The notes below the pieces were generated by a model. It made no database searches and was not told the DNA's origin. It worked only from the letters and a program-made list of their open reading frames with translations. Below, in pieces: positions 1-7,285 of a stretch of DNA of 64,000 bases (positions within the stretch are counted from its first letter, which is position 1; each line of letters begins with the position of its first letter). Origin of the DNA: Ruminococcus sp. Its GTDB lineage: Bacteria > Bacillota > Clostridia > Oscillospirales > Ruminococcaceae. Both the position numbers and the translations under genes were made by a program. The stretch is taken from NCBI GenBank assembly GCA_024403935.1, contig JAKSQV010000003.1, forward strand, positions 24,986 to 88,985, in the 5' to 3' direction.

Positions 1-1005
1 GCTGTGCGGATCGAAGTAGTCGGCAAGATCGCCTGCGACCTCGTGCAGAACAGGAATATCCGAAGCAATAACAGGAGTTCCGCGCATGAACGATTCTATG
101 ATCGGCAGACCGAAGCCCTCGTTGAAGGTCGGGAAGGCAACAGCGAATGCGTGCTTGTACAGATAGTCAACTGTCACGTCATCGGGCTTTTCAACAAAGA
201 AAAGACTCTTGTTGAAAAGTGAATGGTTCCTGATGCGCTTTTCAAGCTCGCTTACGTTCCAGCCGATACGTCCTGCAAATATTACCTTGACACCTTCCTC
301 GGCAAGACCGCTTTCAAGTGCGTCAATAACAAGGCTGTGATTCTTTCGCGGCTCTATCGTGCCGAGCATGAGCAGGTACTTTCCGCTGCCTGCGATCTTC
401 TCAACGGCAGGATCGACCATTCCGTCGGAGCTGTTCTTTTTGAAGTCGCTGGAAAGTCCCACCACTGTGGAACGCTTTCTTTCAAGTCCCATTCTGTCAG
501 TAATACTGTCAAGTACGTCTATGGTAGTCTTTGCAGAGGTTATGACGAGGTCGGCATATTTAAGGTTCGCGCCGACATAGATCATGAAGTTTGAACAGGT
601 ATTCTCGTGGGCGAACTGCGGATCAGTTATCGGTATCAGGTCGTAGACCTGTGTTACTATCCGTACGCCTTTCTGCTTGAGGACAGGGAAAAGAAAGCTT
701 CTTTTCAGCGGCGAGTTCCACACGCTGTCAAGCTCAAAGAAAACTGCTCCCGACGGAATGTCGCAGAAGTCTATCTTCTCGGGGGTGAGTATTGCGCCCT
801 TTTCGCCCTTGCCATTGACAAAGTAGTCGATAAAGCGTTCATTGCTGAAGCGCAGGAAGGAATTGTTTTTTGCCGAATAGAACAGAAGATAGAACTCGTG
901 CTCTGTATGCTTCAGCATCCTGACGGTGATCTCTCTCACAACGCGCTGGATGCCTGATATGAAATCCACCTGCATCATAGTGGAAAGGTCAATATAAATC
1001 TTCAT
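1..1005 (-). CDS. GT4-family glycosyltransferase, 3' end cut by window edge
   Basis: The minus-strand frame is open from ATG at 1005 to the window edge (335 codons, no stop), so the C-terminus lies outside. The translation starts MKIYIDLSTMMQ and carries the GT4/GT-B C-domain signatures GTIEPRKNH and EGFGLPIIES, whose glutamates and lysine bind the nucleotide-sugar phosphates in this family. The N-terminal half contains HDxxP-like text (QVYDLIPITDPQF) typical of mannosyltransferase-like GT4 enzymes. It probably transfers a hexose to a surface polysaccharide or glycan in the cytoplasm. The DUF4214-like gene just upstream is on the same strand 16 bp away, so the two are probably one operon. Donor and acceptor cannot be told from the sequence. 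Confidence 0.9.
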   Translation of the reverse strand, partial: MKIYIDLSTMMQVDFISGIQRVVREITVRMLKHTEHEFYLLFYSAKNNSFLRFSNERFIDYFVNGKGEKGAILTPEKIDFCDIPSGAVFFELDSVWNSPLKRSFLFPVLKQKGVRIVTQVYDLIPITDPQFAHENTCSNFMIYVGANLKYADLVITSAKTTIDVLDSITDRMGLERKRSTVVGLSSDFKKNSSDGMVDPAVEKIAGSGKYLLMLGTIEPRKNHSLVIDALESGLAEEGVKVIFAGRIGWNVSELEKRIRNHSLFNKSLFFVEKPDDVTVDYLYKHAFAVAFPTFNEGFGLPIIESFMRGTPVIASDIPVLHEVAGDLADYFDPHS

Positions 1006-1021
1006 CTGTATGGTATCCCCT

Positions 1022-1513
1022 TTAACGGCCTACGCCGAGAATCTTTTTTGCCGTTTTCTTCATGAACGGCGGCATCTTCCCGTAGATCTTCCTCATGCGC
1101 TCAGACACGGGAATGCCTGCGGTACGTCCTATATCAGCGAACTTTCCGCCGAACGAATTGTTTTCGGAGTAGATATTGTTGTACATCCTCACCTGATTCT
1201 GAAAGAACTCCTCAGACTGCTTTATCGTGCCGACAACATTGCGCTGGAATTCTTCGGGCGGAAGCTTGAACTGCGCCTTCCACGCCTTCAGGGCAGTGTC
1301 GTCTATCTGACGGTTGAGCATGAAGATGTATGCCTTTCTGACAAAGGTCTCGTTGTTCCTTTCGCGTGAAAGCTTGAGAATATCGACCTTTCCGGGCTTT
1401 ATTCTGGTAGTGCTGAGGACAAGCTCTTTCGATATGCCGAGCTTTCCGCCTGACTTTTTCATATTCTCATCGACGATGTCATAGACCGCCGAGTAAACAT
1501 CTTTATCCTTCAT
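1022..1513 (-). CDS. DUF4214-like protein (163 aa)
   Basis: This short soluble protein has no signal peptide. Residues about 50-110 read FVRKAYIFMLNRQIDDTA..W...EEFQRNVVGTIKQSEEF, which fits the DUF4214 pattern (FVxxLYxxxLxRxxDxxGxxxW...S.EF) often found fused or adjacent to glycosyltransferases. The C-terminus is basic (MPPFMKKTAKKILGVGR). The ATG at 1513 follows a GGAGAATCC-type ribosome site. It precedes the GT4 gene by 16 bp on the same strand and is probably co-transcribed with it, so a role in glycan assembly is an inference from context. The family assignment is by motif only. Confidence 0.65.
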   Translation of the reverse strand: MKDKDVYSAVYDIVDENMKKSGGKLGISKELVLSTTRIKPGKVDILKLSRERNNETFVRKAYIFMLNRQIDDTALKAWKAQFKLPPEEFQRNVVGTIKQSEEFFQNQVRMYNNIYSENNSFGGKFADIGRTAGIPVSERMRKIYGKMPPFMKKTAKKILGVGR

Positions 1514-1655
1514 CGGATTCTCCTTGAATAAAAATTTTAGCTTATATACCGCGTATATCTCGCAGTATATTCATATTATTATATCACAGAAAAATTGCAA
1601 TGTCAAATACTCAGACGTGCAAAAAGCAGCTTTGTCCGGCACATTATTGTCAATA

Positions 1656-1684
1656 TTGACAAATCTTTTCAAAAGTGTTAGAAT
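1656..1684 (+). promoter_or_regulatory. Sigma-A promoter of the GH5 gene with an overlapping palindrome
   Basis: TTGACA (1656-1661), a 17-bp spacer and TAGAAT (1679-1684). A perfect 16-bp palindrome, TTGTCAATATTGACAA, spans 1647-1662 and covers the -35 box, as expected for a repressor operator. Confidence 0.75.
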
Positions 1685-1742
1685 AGTGCTGTAATGAACA
1701 GGAACATAAAAATAAGTCCTGTTCCGAGAGGGGTAATTAATT

Positions 1743-3755
1743 ATGAGGAAATTATCAAGAACGCTTGCGGCTCTGATGTCGTCCGCAGCCGTCATGATCT
1801 CGGCTGTCGGCTCGGCTCTGCCCGCAGCAACTTCACCGACCATCAGCTCTGTTGCCGTTGACGACTGCAACGACGACTGGCTGCACGCAGATGGCAGCAA
1901 GCTCTACGACATGAACGGCAATCAGGTCTGGATAACAGGCGCAAACTGGTTCGGCTTCAACTGCTCGGAGAACTGCGCTCACGGTCTGTACGCACGCGAC
2001 GTGGACGATATGCTCCAGAGCATCGCCGACCACGGCATAAATACCCTCCGTCTGCCTATTTCATCGGAGCTTCTCGTTTCGTGGATGAACGGCAAACCCG
2101 ACAAGGTCAGCTCGGTGCAGGCTTCCTATACGCCTCCCGAAGATGTTGTCGGCGAGGACGGAAAGGTAACTCCTGCGGGCTATTACACGAATATCAACAA
2201 GGACTTCGTTGAATCCGACGGCAAGACCGTCAAGAACAGCATGGAGATATTCGATATCATCGTTCAGAAGTGCAAGAAATACGGCATCAAGGTGTTCATT
2301 GACATACACAGCCCCGATGCCAACAACTCGGGTCACAACTATGAGCTGTGGTACGGTCTTGCAGGTATTTCTACCGATGTGTGGATAGATTCTCTCACAT
2401 GGATAGCAAAGAAATATGCCAATGACGACACTCTCATCGGCTATGACCTCAAAAATGAGCCTCACGGCAAGCGCGGATATACAGGTGATAAATGCCCGTC
2501 AACCATCGCCAAGTGGGACGACTCCAAGGACGAGAACAACTGGGCGTATGCGGCAAAAAAGTGCGCTGATTCCATTCTTGCAGTAAATCCTCACGCACTC
2601 ATCTTCATCGAAGGCGTTGAGCAGTATCCCAAGACCGAAGCCGGCAGCACCTATGACACTCCCGATATATGGGACGCTCCTGCTGACAAGTCTCCGTGGC
2701 ACGGCGCATGGTGGGGCGGAAATCTCCGCGGCGTAAAGGACTATCCCGTAGTACCCGAGAGCGGAACGAGCCAGATAGTGTACTCGCCGCATGACTACGG
2801 CCCTTCCGTATACGCGCAGACATGGTTCGACAAGGATTTCAGCGAGCAGACTCTCCTTGACGACTACTGGTATGATACATGGGCTTACATAAATGACCAG
2901 GACATCGCTCCCCTGCTCATCGGCGAGTGGGGCGGTCACATGGACAACGGCGCAAATCAGAAGTGGATGGAGCTGCTCCGCGACTACATGGTGAAAAACC
3001 ACATCAACCACACCTTCTGGTGCATCAACCCCAATTCAGGCGATACAGGCGGACTGCTTGACCCGACCTTCCTCAACTGGGACGACGACAAGTACGCCCT
3101 CTTTGAGAAATCGCTCTGGCAGACAAGCAGCTCGGGCAAGTACATCGGTCTCGACCATCAGGTCGCACTCGGCGAGAACGGTCTTTCACTCAATGAATTC
3201 TACAGCAGCTATGCGTCTTCCGAGGGAAGCAACATCAACGGCGGTACAAAGGGCAGCGGTCAGATAGTACCTGCCGACCCGTCAACTACGACTTCGACCA
3301 CCGCCACAACAACTACCACAACTTCAGCAACCACCACAACAACTACTACCACCACAACAACTACAACTACTACCACCACAACAACTACAACTACAACAAC
3401 AACAACCACAACAGCTTTAACAATGCTGACAACAACTACTTCATCCGCTGCTCCCTCAACGCAGCCGTCAACATCTCCGGCTGATATACCTTCAAAGAGC
3501 ACATCTTCTCCCGAAGAAAATACGAATACAGGCAGTGTGCTCTACGGTGATGCGAATACAGACAAAAAGGTAACTGTTTCCGATGCTGTTGCTATACTCC
3601 AGTTTATAGCCAACGGCGACAAGTACAAGCTTTCGGAGGAGGGCAAGGAGAACGCCGACTGCTTCAATCCCGGCGACGGCGTTACAGCCAAGGATGCACT
3701 CGCTATCCAGCAGTATGACGCACAGTTCATCAGCTCTCTGCCCGTAAAGAACTGA
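1743..3755 (+). CDS. Secreted GH5 endoglucanase with Thr-rich linker and type I dockerin
   Basis: Signal peptide at residues 1 to about 28 (MRKLSR, hydrophobic core, ALPA/ATS cleavage). The GH5 (beta/alpha)8 catalytic domain spans about 45-490 with NTLRLPIS, the acid/base Glu in DLKNEPHG (E239) and the nucleophile Glu in IGEWGG (E395). A linker of almost pure threonine occupies about 514-575. The C-terminal dockerin (about 600-665) has two calcium-loop repeats, GDANTDKKVTVSDAVAILQF and CFNPGDGVTAKDALAIQQYD. The enzyme should cut beta-1,4-glucan outside the cell and dock onto a cohesin-bearing scaffold. The start is supported by GAGAGGGG upstream. It is monocistronic, with its own promoter and palindromic operator. 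A cohesin-like lipoprotein is encoded at 28484-29137, but whether the two pair is unknown. Cellulase versus another beta-glucanase specificity is inferred. Confidence 0.93.
   Translation: MRKLSRTLAALMSSAAVMISAVGSALPAATSPTISSVAVDDCNDDWLHADGSKLYDMNGNQVWITGANWFGFNCSENCAHGLYARDVDDMLQSIADHGINTLRLPISSELLVSWMNGKPDKVSSVQASYTPPEDVVGEDGKVTPAGYYTNINKDFVESDGKTVKNSMEIFDIIVQKCKKYGIKVFIDIHSPDANNSGHNYELWYGLAGISTDVWIDSLTWIAKKYANDDTLIGYDLKNEPHGKRGYTGDKCPSTIAKWDDSKDENNWAYAAKKCADSILAVNPHALIFIEGVEQYPKTEAGSTYDTPDIWDAPADKSPWHGAWWGGNLRGVKDYPVVPESGTSQIVYSPHDYGPSVYAQTWFDKDFSEQTLLDDYWYDTWAYINDQDIAPLLIGEWGGHMDNGANQKWMELLRDYMVKNHINHTFWCINPNSGDTGGLLDPTFLNWDDDKYALFEKSLWQTSSSGKYIGLDHQVALGENGLSLNEFYSSYASSEGSNINGGTKGSGQIVPADPSTTTSTTATTTTTTSATTTTTTTTTTTTTTTTTTTTTTTTTTTTALTMLTTTTSSAAPSTQPSTSPADIPSKSTSSPEENTNTGSVLYGDANTDKKVTVSDAVAILQFIANGDKYKLSEEGKENADCFNPGDGVTAKDALAIQQYDAQFISSLPVKN
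3283..3417 (+). repeat. ACN-codon microsatellite encoding the poly-Thr linker
   Basis: About 135 bp of almost uninterrupted ACA/ACT/ACC codons inside the GH5 gene. The mixed third bases make the DNA less repetitive than the protein. Length changes in steps of 3 would keep the frame. Confidence 0.9.
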
Positions 3756-3783
3756 CAGCACAGCGTTTCAGGCAAAACAGCTC

Positions 3784-3812
3784 TTGACATTCAGTCCGCA
3801 AGTCTATATAAT
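3784..3812 (+). promoter_or_regulatory. Consensus sigma-A promoter of the zinc-ribbon gene
   Basis: TTGACA (3784-3789), 17-bp spacer, TATAAT (3807-3812): both hexamers are perfect. It lies 23 bp before the start codon at 3835. Confidence 0.85.
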
Positions 3813-3834
3813 GTAGGTAAAGGGAGGTGGCAGT

Positions 3835-4161
3835 ATGCAGTATTTCGGATTTGTCGGCACGCCAAACATGGGTGATATGAACCTCGGAAGCATGGAGGAT
3901 ATGGCAAAAATGGGTGTTGCTATGGGAGTTATCAGCAACATCATCGGTAACGATGCTGTCGCACCGCTTACCCAGTCAGTGCAGAACGCCACAGCTTCCC
4001 CCGGTTGGATATGTGTGTGCGGATGCAGCTGCACAGAAGGCAGCTTCTGCACAAACTGCGGAACAAAGCGTCCGTCCCCTTTCGGGAAATGGAACTGCGT
4101 GTGCGGATGCACGGGACTTGATTCACAGTTCTGTACCAACTGCGGACGAAAGAAAGCATAA
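3835..4161 (+). CDS. Small double zinc-ribbon protein (108 aa), function unknown
   Basis: The N-terminal ~55 residues are Met/Gly-rich (MGDMNLGSMEDMAKMGVAMG). They are followed by two copies of a ribbon, W.CVCGC....FCTNCGxK/R, at about 58-79 and 85-106, each with Cys pairs able to bind zinc. Similar ribbons sit at the C-terminus of SPFH-domain and virion-core-like proteins in Firmicutes, but no SPFH domain is present here. Strong GGGAGGTGG ribosome site, perfect promoter and a strong terminator make it an independently expressed single-gene unit. I do not recognise a function; protein- or RNA-binding is the usual use of such ribbons. Confidence 0.8.
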   Translation: MQYFGFVGTPNMGDMNLGSMEDMAKMGVAMGVISNIIGNDAVAPLTQSVQNATASPGWICVCGCSCTEGSFCTNCGTKRPSPFGKWNCVCGCTGLDSQFCTNCGRKKA

Positions 4162-4173
4162 CGAACTGCATGG

Positions 4174-4208
4174 TGCGGTCACGGGGGTATCCCCTGTGAC
4201 CGCATTTT
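4174..4208 (+). terminator. Rho-independent terminator of the zinc-ribbon gene
   Basis: Stem TGCGGTCAC.GGG / CCC.GTGACCGCA with loop GTAT, followed by TTTTATT. Confidence 0.85.
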
Positions 4209-4242
4209 ATTGCGTACAGCAGGGAAATATGGCAGAAAATTC

Positions 4243-4271
4243 TTGACAGCAGAAATGTAATATGATATAAT
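4243..4271 (+). promoter_or_regulatory. Consensus promoter of tRNA-Ala
   Basis: TTGACA (4243-4248), 17-bp spacer, TATAAT (4266-4271), about 46 bp before the mature tRNA 5' end. Confidence 0.85.
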
Positions 4272-4317
4272 AAATGCGTTGCATTCATTATATAAATTCA
4301 GATGCCCTTGCAGATAC

Positions 4318-4393
4318 GGGCTTGTAGCTCAGTTGGGAGAGCGCTGCGTTCGCAACGCAGAGGCCGAGGGTTCGATCCCCTTCAAGTCCACCA
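4318..4393 (+). tRNA. tRNA-Ala (anticodon CGC), CCA encoded
   Basis: The full cloverleaf is visible in 76 nt. The acceptor stem GGGCTTG/CAAGTCC includes the G3-U70 pair that specifies alanine. The anticodon stem CTGCG/CGCAG closes the loop TTCGCAA, giving anticodon CGC for GCG codons. The T-arm contains TTCGATC and the 3' CCA is in the DNA. Two GC hairpins follow directly (4394-4408 and about 4407-4422), without a clear U-tract. Confidence 0.95.
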
Positions 4394-4506
4394 GCGGGGA
4401 GCCCCCGCGCGCAGCTTCGCGCCTCACTTTAAGTAGGGCGTTGGCTTTTTTCCATGCATCACACCGTATCTGATTTATAACATTGCCGAGTCGGCAAGCG
4501 CAGTTT

Positions 4507-4543
4507 CGCGGTTCAGTTGTTCTGAGCCGCGATTTGTTTTTTT
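4507..4543 (+). terminator. Rho-independent terminator downstream of tRNA-Ala
   Basis: Stem CGCGGTTCAG / CTGAGCCGCG (one G-T pair), loop TTGTT, then ATTTGTTTTTTT. A small perfect hairpin TTGCCGA-G-TCGGCAA sits just before it at 4483-4497. Confidence 0.85.
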
Positions 4544-4567
4544 CACATGATACTCAAAGAATAATCC

Positions 4568-4596
4568 TTGCTTATTCAGCGCGGATGTGATATAAT
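4568..4596 (+). promoter_or_regulatory. Sigma-A promoter in front of the stem-loop array
   Basis: TTGCTT (4568-4573), 17-bp spacer, TATAAT (4591-4596). Predicted start near 4603, 8 nt before the first stem-loop. It would transcribe the whole hairpin array and possibly the flippase gene. Confidence 0.8.
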
Positions 4597-4602
4597 AAGT
4601 AA

Positions 4603-4835
4603 TGTATCCTCAATAACCGCTGCTTGGCGGTTATTGCCCCGAACATAGTTCGGGGAGCGCAAATTCATAATAATATTGAGAATTTGCGCATCACATTTCT
4701 TGATGTCAAGCTCATTTTTCCCTGAAGGGCAAAACAAAGTGCAGGAAAAAATATCAGTATCATTATTTTTCCTTGCACTATGATAACAAAAATCGGCTTT
4801 TTAAAAGCTGAATAAAGCCAATTTTTGTTATTGAG
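4603..4835 (+). ncRNA. Candidate structured RNA: six adjacent stem-loops, class unknown
   Basis: Six hairpins follow each other almost without spacer. 4611-4636: CAATAACCGC/GCGGTTATTG, 10 bp. 4637-4655: CCCCGAAC/GTTCGGGG, 8 bp with a 3-nt loop. 4657-4689: GCGCAAATTC/GAATTTGCGC, 10 bp. 4715-4734: TTTT.CCC/GGG.AAAA. 4739-4778: GTGCA.GGAAAAA/TTTTTCC.TGCAC. 4783-4831: ATAACAAAAAT.GGCTTT/AAAGCC.ATTTTTGTTAT. In addition 4609-4617 (CTCAATAAC) is exactly complementary to 4827-4835 (GTTATTGAG), which allows an alternative closed multibranch fold. No open reading frame of note lies inside. It may be a free RNA or the 5' leader of the flippase gene at 4877. I do not recognise a known riboswitch or RNA family; a set of DNA palindromes with no RNA role is the alternative. 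Confidence 0.55.
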
Positions 4836-4876
4836 CAGACATTAAGTATCGTGAAAACATTTTCGGAGTGTATACA

Positions 4877-6304
4877 ATGAATAAATATAAAAAACTCGCT
4901 ATGAACACAGGCATCTTCGCAATAGGAAGCTTCGGCTCGAAGATACTGGTCATACTGCTTACGAGACTTTATTCGGGATATCTCGATCCCGAAAGCTCGG
5001 GCATCAAGGAGCTCCTTGAGCCGACTGCCCTGTTCCTTCAGCCGATATTCACGTTTGCTTTGCAGGAATACCTTATCCGCTTCGGTCTTGACAAGGAATA
5101 CGACAAACGCGAGGTCTTCACCACATCGGGCTTCATCACGCTTGCAGGTATGCTCATCATGGCGGTGTGCGTGCCGATACTCAGCCTCATTCCTGCCCTG
5201 AGCTATATACGCGGCTATACGATACTGCTTGTGATATACGTCACAACCTCATCCCTGCGTATGCTGTGCCAACAGTTTGTACGCTCACGCGACATGGTCA
5301 AGCTCTTCTCGCTTGACGGCATCCTTGCCACGCTGACACTTTTCATCTTCAATCTGGTATTTATCGCAGGCTTCCACTGGGGAGTCGCAGGCTTCATGCT
5401 CGCAGTCATCCTGTCCGACCTGCTTTCGGCGATATTCCTGTTTGTGGTGGCAGACCTCGGAAAGTTCATCCGTCCTGCATACTACAACAAGGACCTGTGC
5501 ACAAAAATGATGCGCTACGCCGCACCGCTCATCCCGACCATTGTAATGTGGACGATAACAAGCCTCTCCGACCGTATGTTCATAGAAAATATGAAGAGCG
5601 ACCGCGTGGAGCTCGGCAAAACGTCCGTTGCGATATACGGCTATGCAAACCGCGTGCCGAATCTCATATCAATGGTATCGACCATATTCTTCCAGGCATG
5701 GAATATGTCCGCGATAACCGAGAACGACTCCGCGGACAGAAGCGAATTCTATGAGAAGGTCTACAACGCTTACGAGGCGATACTGTTTATCGCGGCGGCA
5801 GGACTTCTTCTCATCATCAAGCCGCTGACAGGCTTCTTCGTCGTTTCCTCGACCTACAAGGAATACGCTGACGTGTACCTCTATACTCCGATACTCGTGT
5901 CGGCAGTTCTGTTCATGTCGCTGAACCAGTTCCTCGGAAGCATCTATTCCGCTACCAAGCACACTCGCAACAGCTTCTGGACAGCACTTGTTGCCTGCTC
6001 GGTAAATATCGTGCTGAATTTTGCACTGATACCCGAATGGGGTATTCAGGGTGCTTCGATAGCGACCTTCCTGAGCTATTATGTATGCTTCTGGGTAAGA
6101 ATAATAGATGCGAGATACTACGTCCCGTTCAGATTCAATATGGCACGCTCACTGATAAATACGGCTCTGCTGTTCATCATGGCGTGGGACATCATCGCAG
6201 CACCAAATCTGTGGGTATTATGGCTCGCAGTTCTGTTCATCATTGTCATCGTACTCAATTTCAAAGCACTGCTCCTCACGGTAAACAAGCTTCTGAGGAG
6301 ATAA
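4877..6304 (+). CDS. Wzx/MATE-like oligosaccharide flippase
   Basis: A 475-residue integral membrane protein with about 12-14 hydrophobic segments. The N-terminus KKLAMNTGIFAIGSFGSKILVILLTRLYSGYL is typical of the polysaccharide_synt / MVF (Wzx) family, which moves lipid-linked oligosaccharide across the membrane. The ATG at 4877 is preferred over the in-frame GTG at 4868, because CGGAG at 4864-4868 then sits 8 nt upstream. It lies 42 bp behind the stem-loop array and 16 bp before deoD on the same strand. With the GT4 enzyme at the left edge it fits surface polysaccharide export. The substrate is unknown. Confidence 0.88.
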   Translation: MNKYKKLAMNTGIFAIGSFGSKILVILLTRLYSGYLDPESSGIKELLEPTALFLQPIFTFALQEYLIRFGLDKEYDKREVFTTSGFITLAGMLIMAVCVPILSLIPALSYIRGYTILLVIYVTTSSLRMLCQQFVRSRDMVKLFSLDGILATLTLFIFNLVFIAGFHWGVAGFMLAVILSDLLSAIFLFVVADLGKFIRPAYYNKDLCTKMMRYAAPLIPTIVMWTITSLSDRMFIENMKSDRVELGKTSVAIYGYANRVPNLISMVSTIFFQAWNMSAITENDSADRSEFYEKVYNAYEAILFIAAAGLLLIIKPLTGFFVVSSTYKEYADVYLYTPILVSAVLFMSLNQFLGSIYSATKHTRNSFWTALVACSVNIVLNFALIPEWGIQGASIATFLSYYVCFWVRIIDARYYVPFRFNMARSLINTALLFIMAWDIIAAPNLWVLWLAVLFIIVIVLNFKALLLTVNKLLRR

Positions 6305-6319
6305 AAAGGAGGATTTATC

Positions 6320-7027
6320 ATGCCGACACCGCATATCAGCGCAAACAAAGGCGACATCGCAAAAACCGTTCTCATGCCGGGCGATCCGCTGAGAGCCAGA
6401 TTCATTGCCGAAAATTATCTTACCGATCCCGTCTGCTACAACGAAGTTCGCGGAATGCTTGGATTTACGGGCATATACAAGGGCGTACGCCTTTCAGTAC
6501 AGGGCAGCGGAATGGGCATCCCGTCAATAGGTATCTATTCATGGGAGCTTTTCAACGAGTATGATGTCGAAAACATCATCCGTGTCGGTACAGCAGGTGC
6601 TATTGATGAGCACGTTGAGCTCCGCGACGTTGTCATCGCTTCAAGCGCAAGCACAGATTCCAACTATGCTTCACAGTTCGGTCTCCCCGGCACCTATGCT
6701 CCCACGGCATCATGGAAGCTCCTCTCTGCGGCTGTAAAGGCAGCAGAGGCTAAGGGCAGCCGTTTCCATGTTGGCAACATCCTTTCGAGCGACAAGTTCT
6801 ACGATGATTCAAACAGTACGGCTGTATGGCAGAAAATGGGAGTTCTTGCCGTTGAGATGGAATCGGCAGCTCTGTATATGAACGCTGCACGTTCCGGCAG
6901 GAACGCTCTCTGCATTACCACCGTGTCGGACTGTCCCCTCCGCGGACTCTTTACTACTCCCGAGGAGCGTCAGACCACCTTCCGTGACATGATGGAAATA
7001 GCTCTTGAAACAGCCGTTTCAATATAG
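6320..7027 (+). CDS. deoD: Purine-nucleoside phosphorylase, DeoD type
   Basis: A 235-aa protein, the usual length of hexameric bacterial PNPs. It starts MPTPHISANKGDIAKTVLMPGDPLRA, with the phosphate-binding GDPLRA and later RVGTAGAI. It also has the purine/ribose site VLAVEMESAALY and the TTVSDC segment whose Asp protonates the base. It splits purine (deoxy)ribonucleosides with phosphate in the cytosol, for purine salvage. GGAGG lies 8 nt before the ATG. It is 15 bp behind the flippase and ends in a strong terminator. Confidence 0.96.
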   Translation: MPTPHISANKGDIAKTVLMPGDPLRARFIAENYLTDPVCYNEVRGMLGFTGIYKGVRLSVQGSGMGIPSIGIYSWELFNEYDVENIIRVGTAGAIDEHVELRDVVIASSASTDSNYASQFGLPGTYAPTASWKLLSAAVKAAEAKGSRFHVGNILSSDKFYDDSNSTAVWQKMGVLAVEMESAALYMNAARSGRNALCITTVSDCPLRGLFTTPEERQTTFRDMMEIALETAVSI

Positions 7028-7035
7028 TATATCAA

Positions 7036-7072
7036 GGAGGCTGAGGGAAGTATCCCTTCAGCCTCCTTTTTC
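7036..7072 (+). terminator. Terminator of deoD
   Basis: Stem GGAGGCTGA.GGGA / TCCCTTCAGCCTCC with a 3-nt loop, followed by TTTTT. Confidence 0.9.
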
Positions 7073-7180
7073 GGGACTGTACTCCGTGTGATGCATCTTC
7101 ACGGAAGTGCTTGCCCGTCTGTCAACTTTGCCATACATCAATTTCAACAAAATCCGCGGAAAAGTCGCGTGTATTTTTCC

Positions 7181-7209
7181 TTGCATTTTGTCGGGATTTA
7201 TGATATGAT
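7181..7209 (+). promoter_or_regulatory. Promoter of carB
   Basis: TTGCAT (7181-7186), 17-bp spacer, TATGAT (7204-7209). The leader carries a hairpin CGTGCA (7252-7257) / TGCACG (7265-7270) that ends exactly where the ribosome site GGTGAGGAG begins, so it could modulate translation. Confidence 0.7.
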
Positions 7210-7285
7210 ATAAGGTAAGAATTTATGCCATGACAAATGGTAAATCTATGTCGTGCATATCCAATGCACGGGTGAGGAGAACAAT

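Noticed and set aside
3260-3502. Minus-strand frame coding for a long valine run
   Set aside because: It is the complement of the ACN poly-Thr linker of the GH5 gene, without a ribosome site.
4739-4831. Retron or TnpB-associated RNA as explanation of the hairpin array
   Set aside because: No reverse transcriptase, TnpA or TnpB gene is near the array.
4318-4876. Integrated element using tRNA-Ala as attachment site
   Set aside because: No integrase gene and no second copy of the tRNA 3' end were found in the window.
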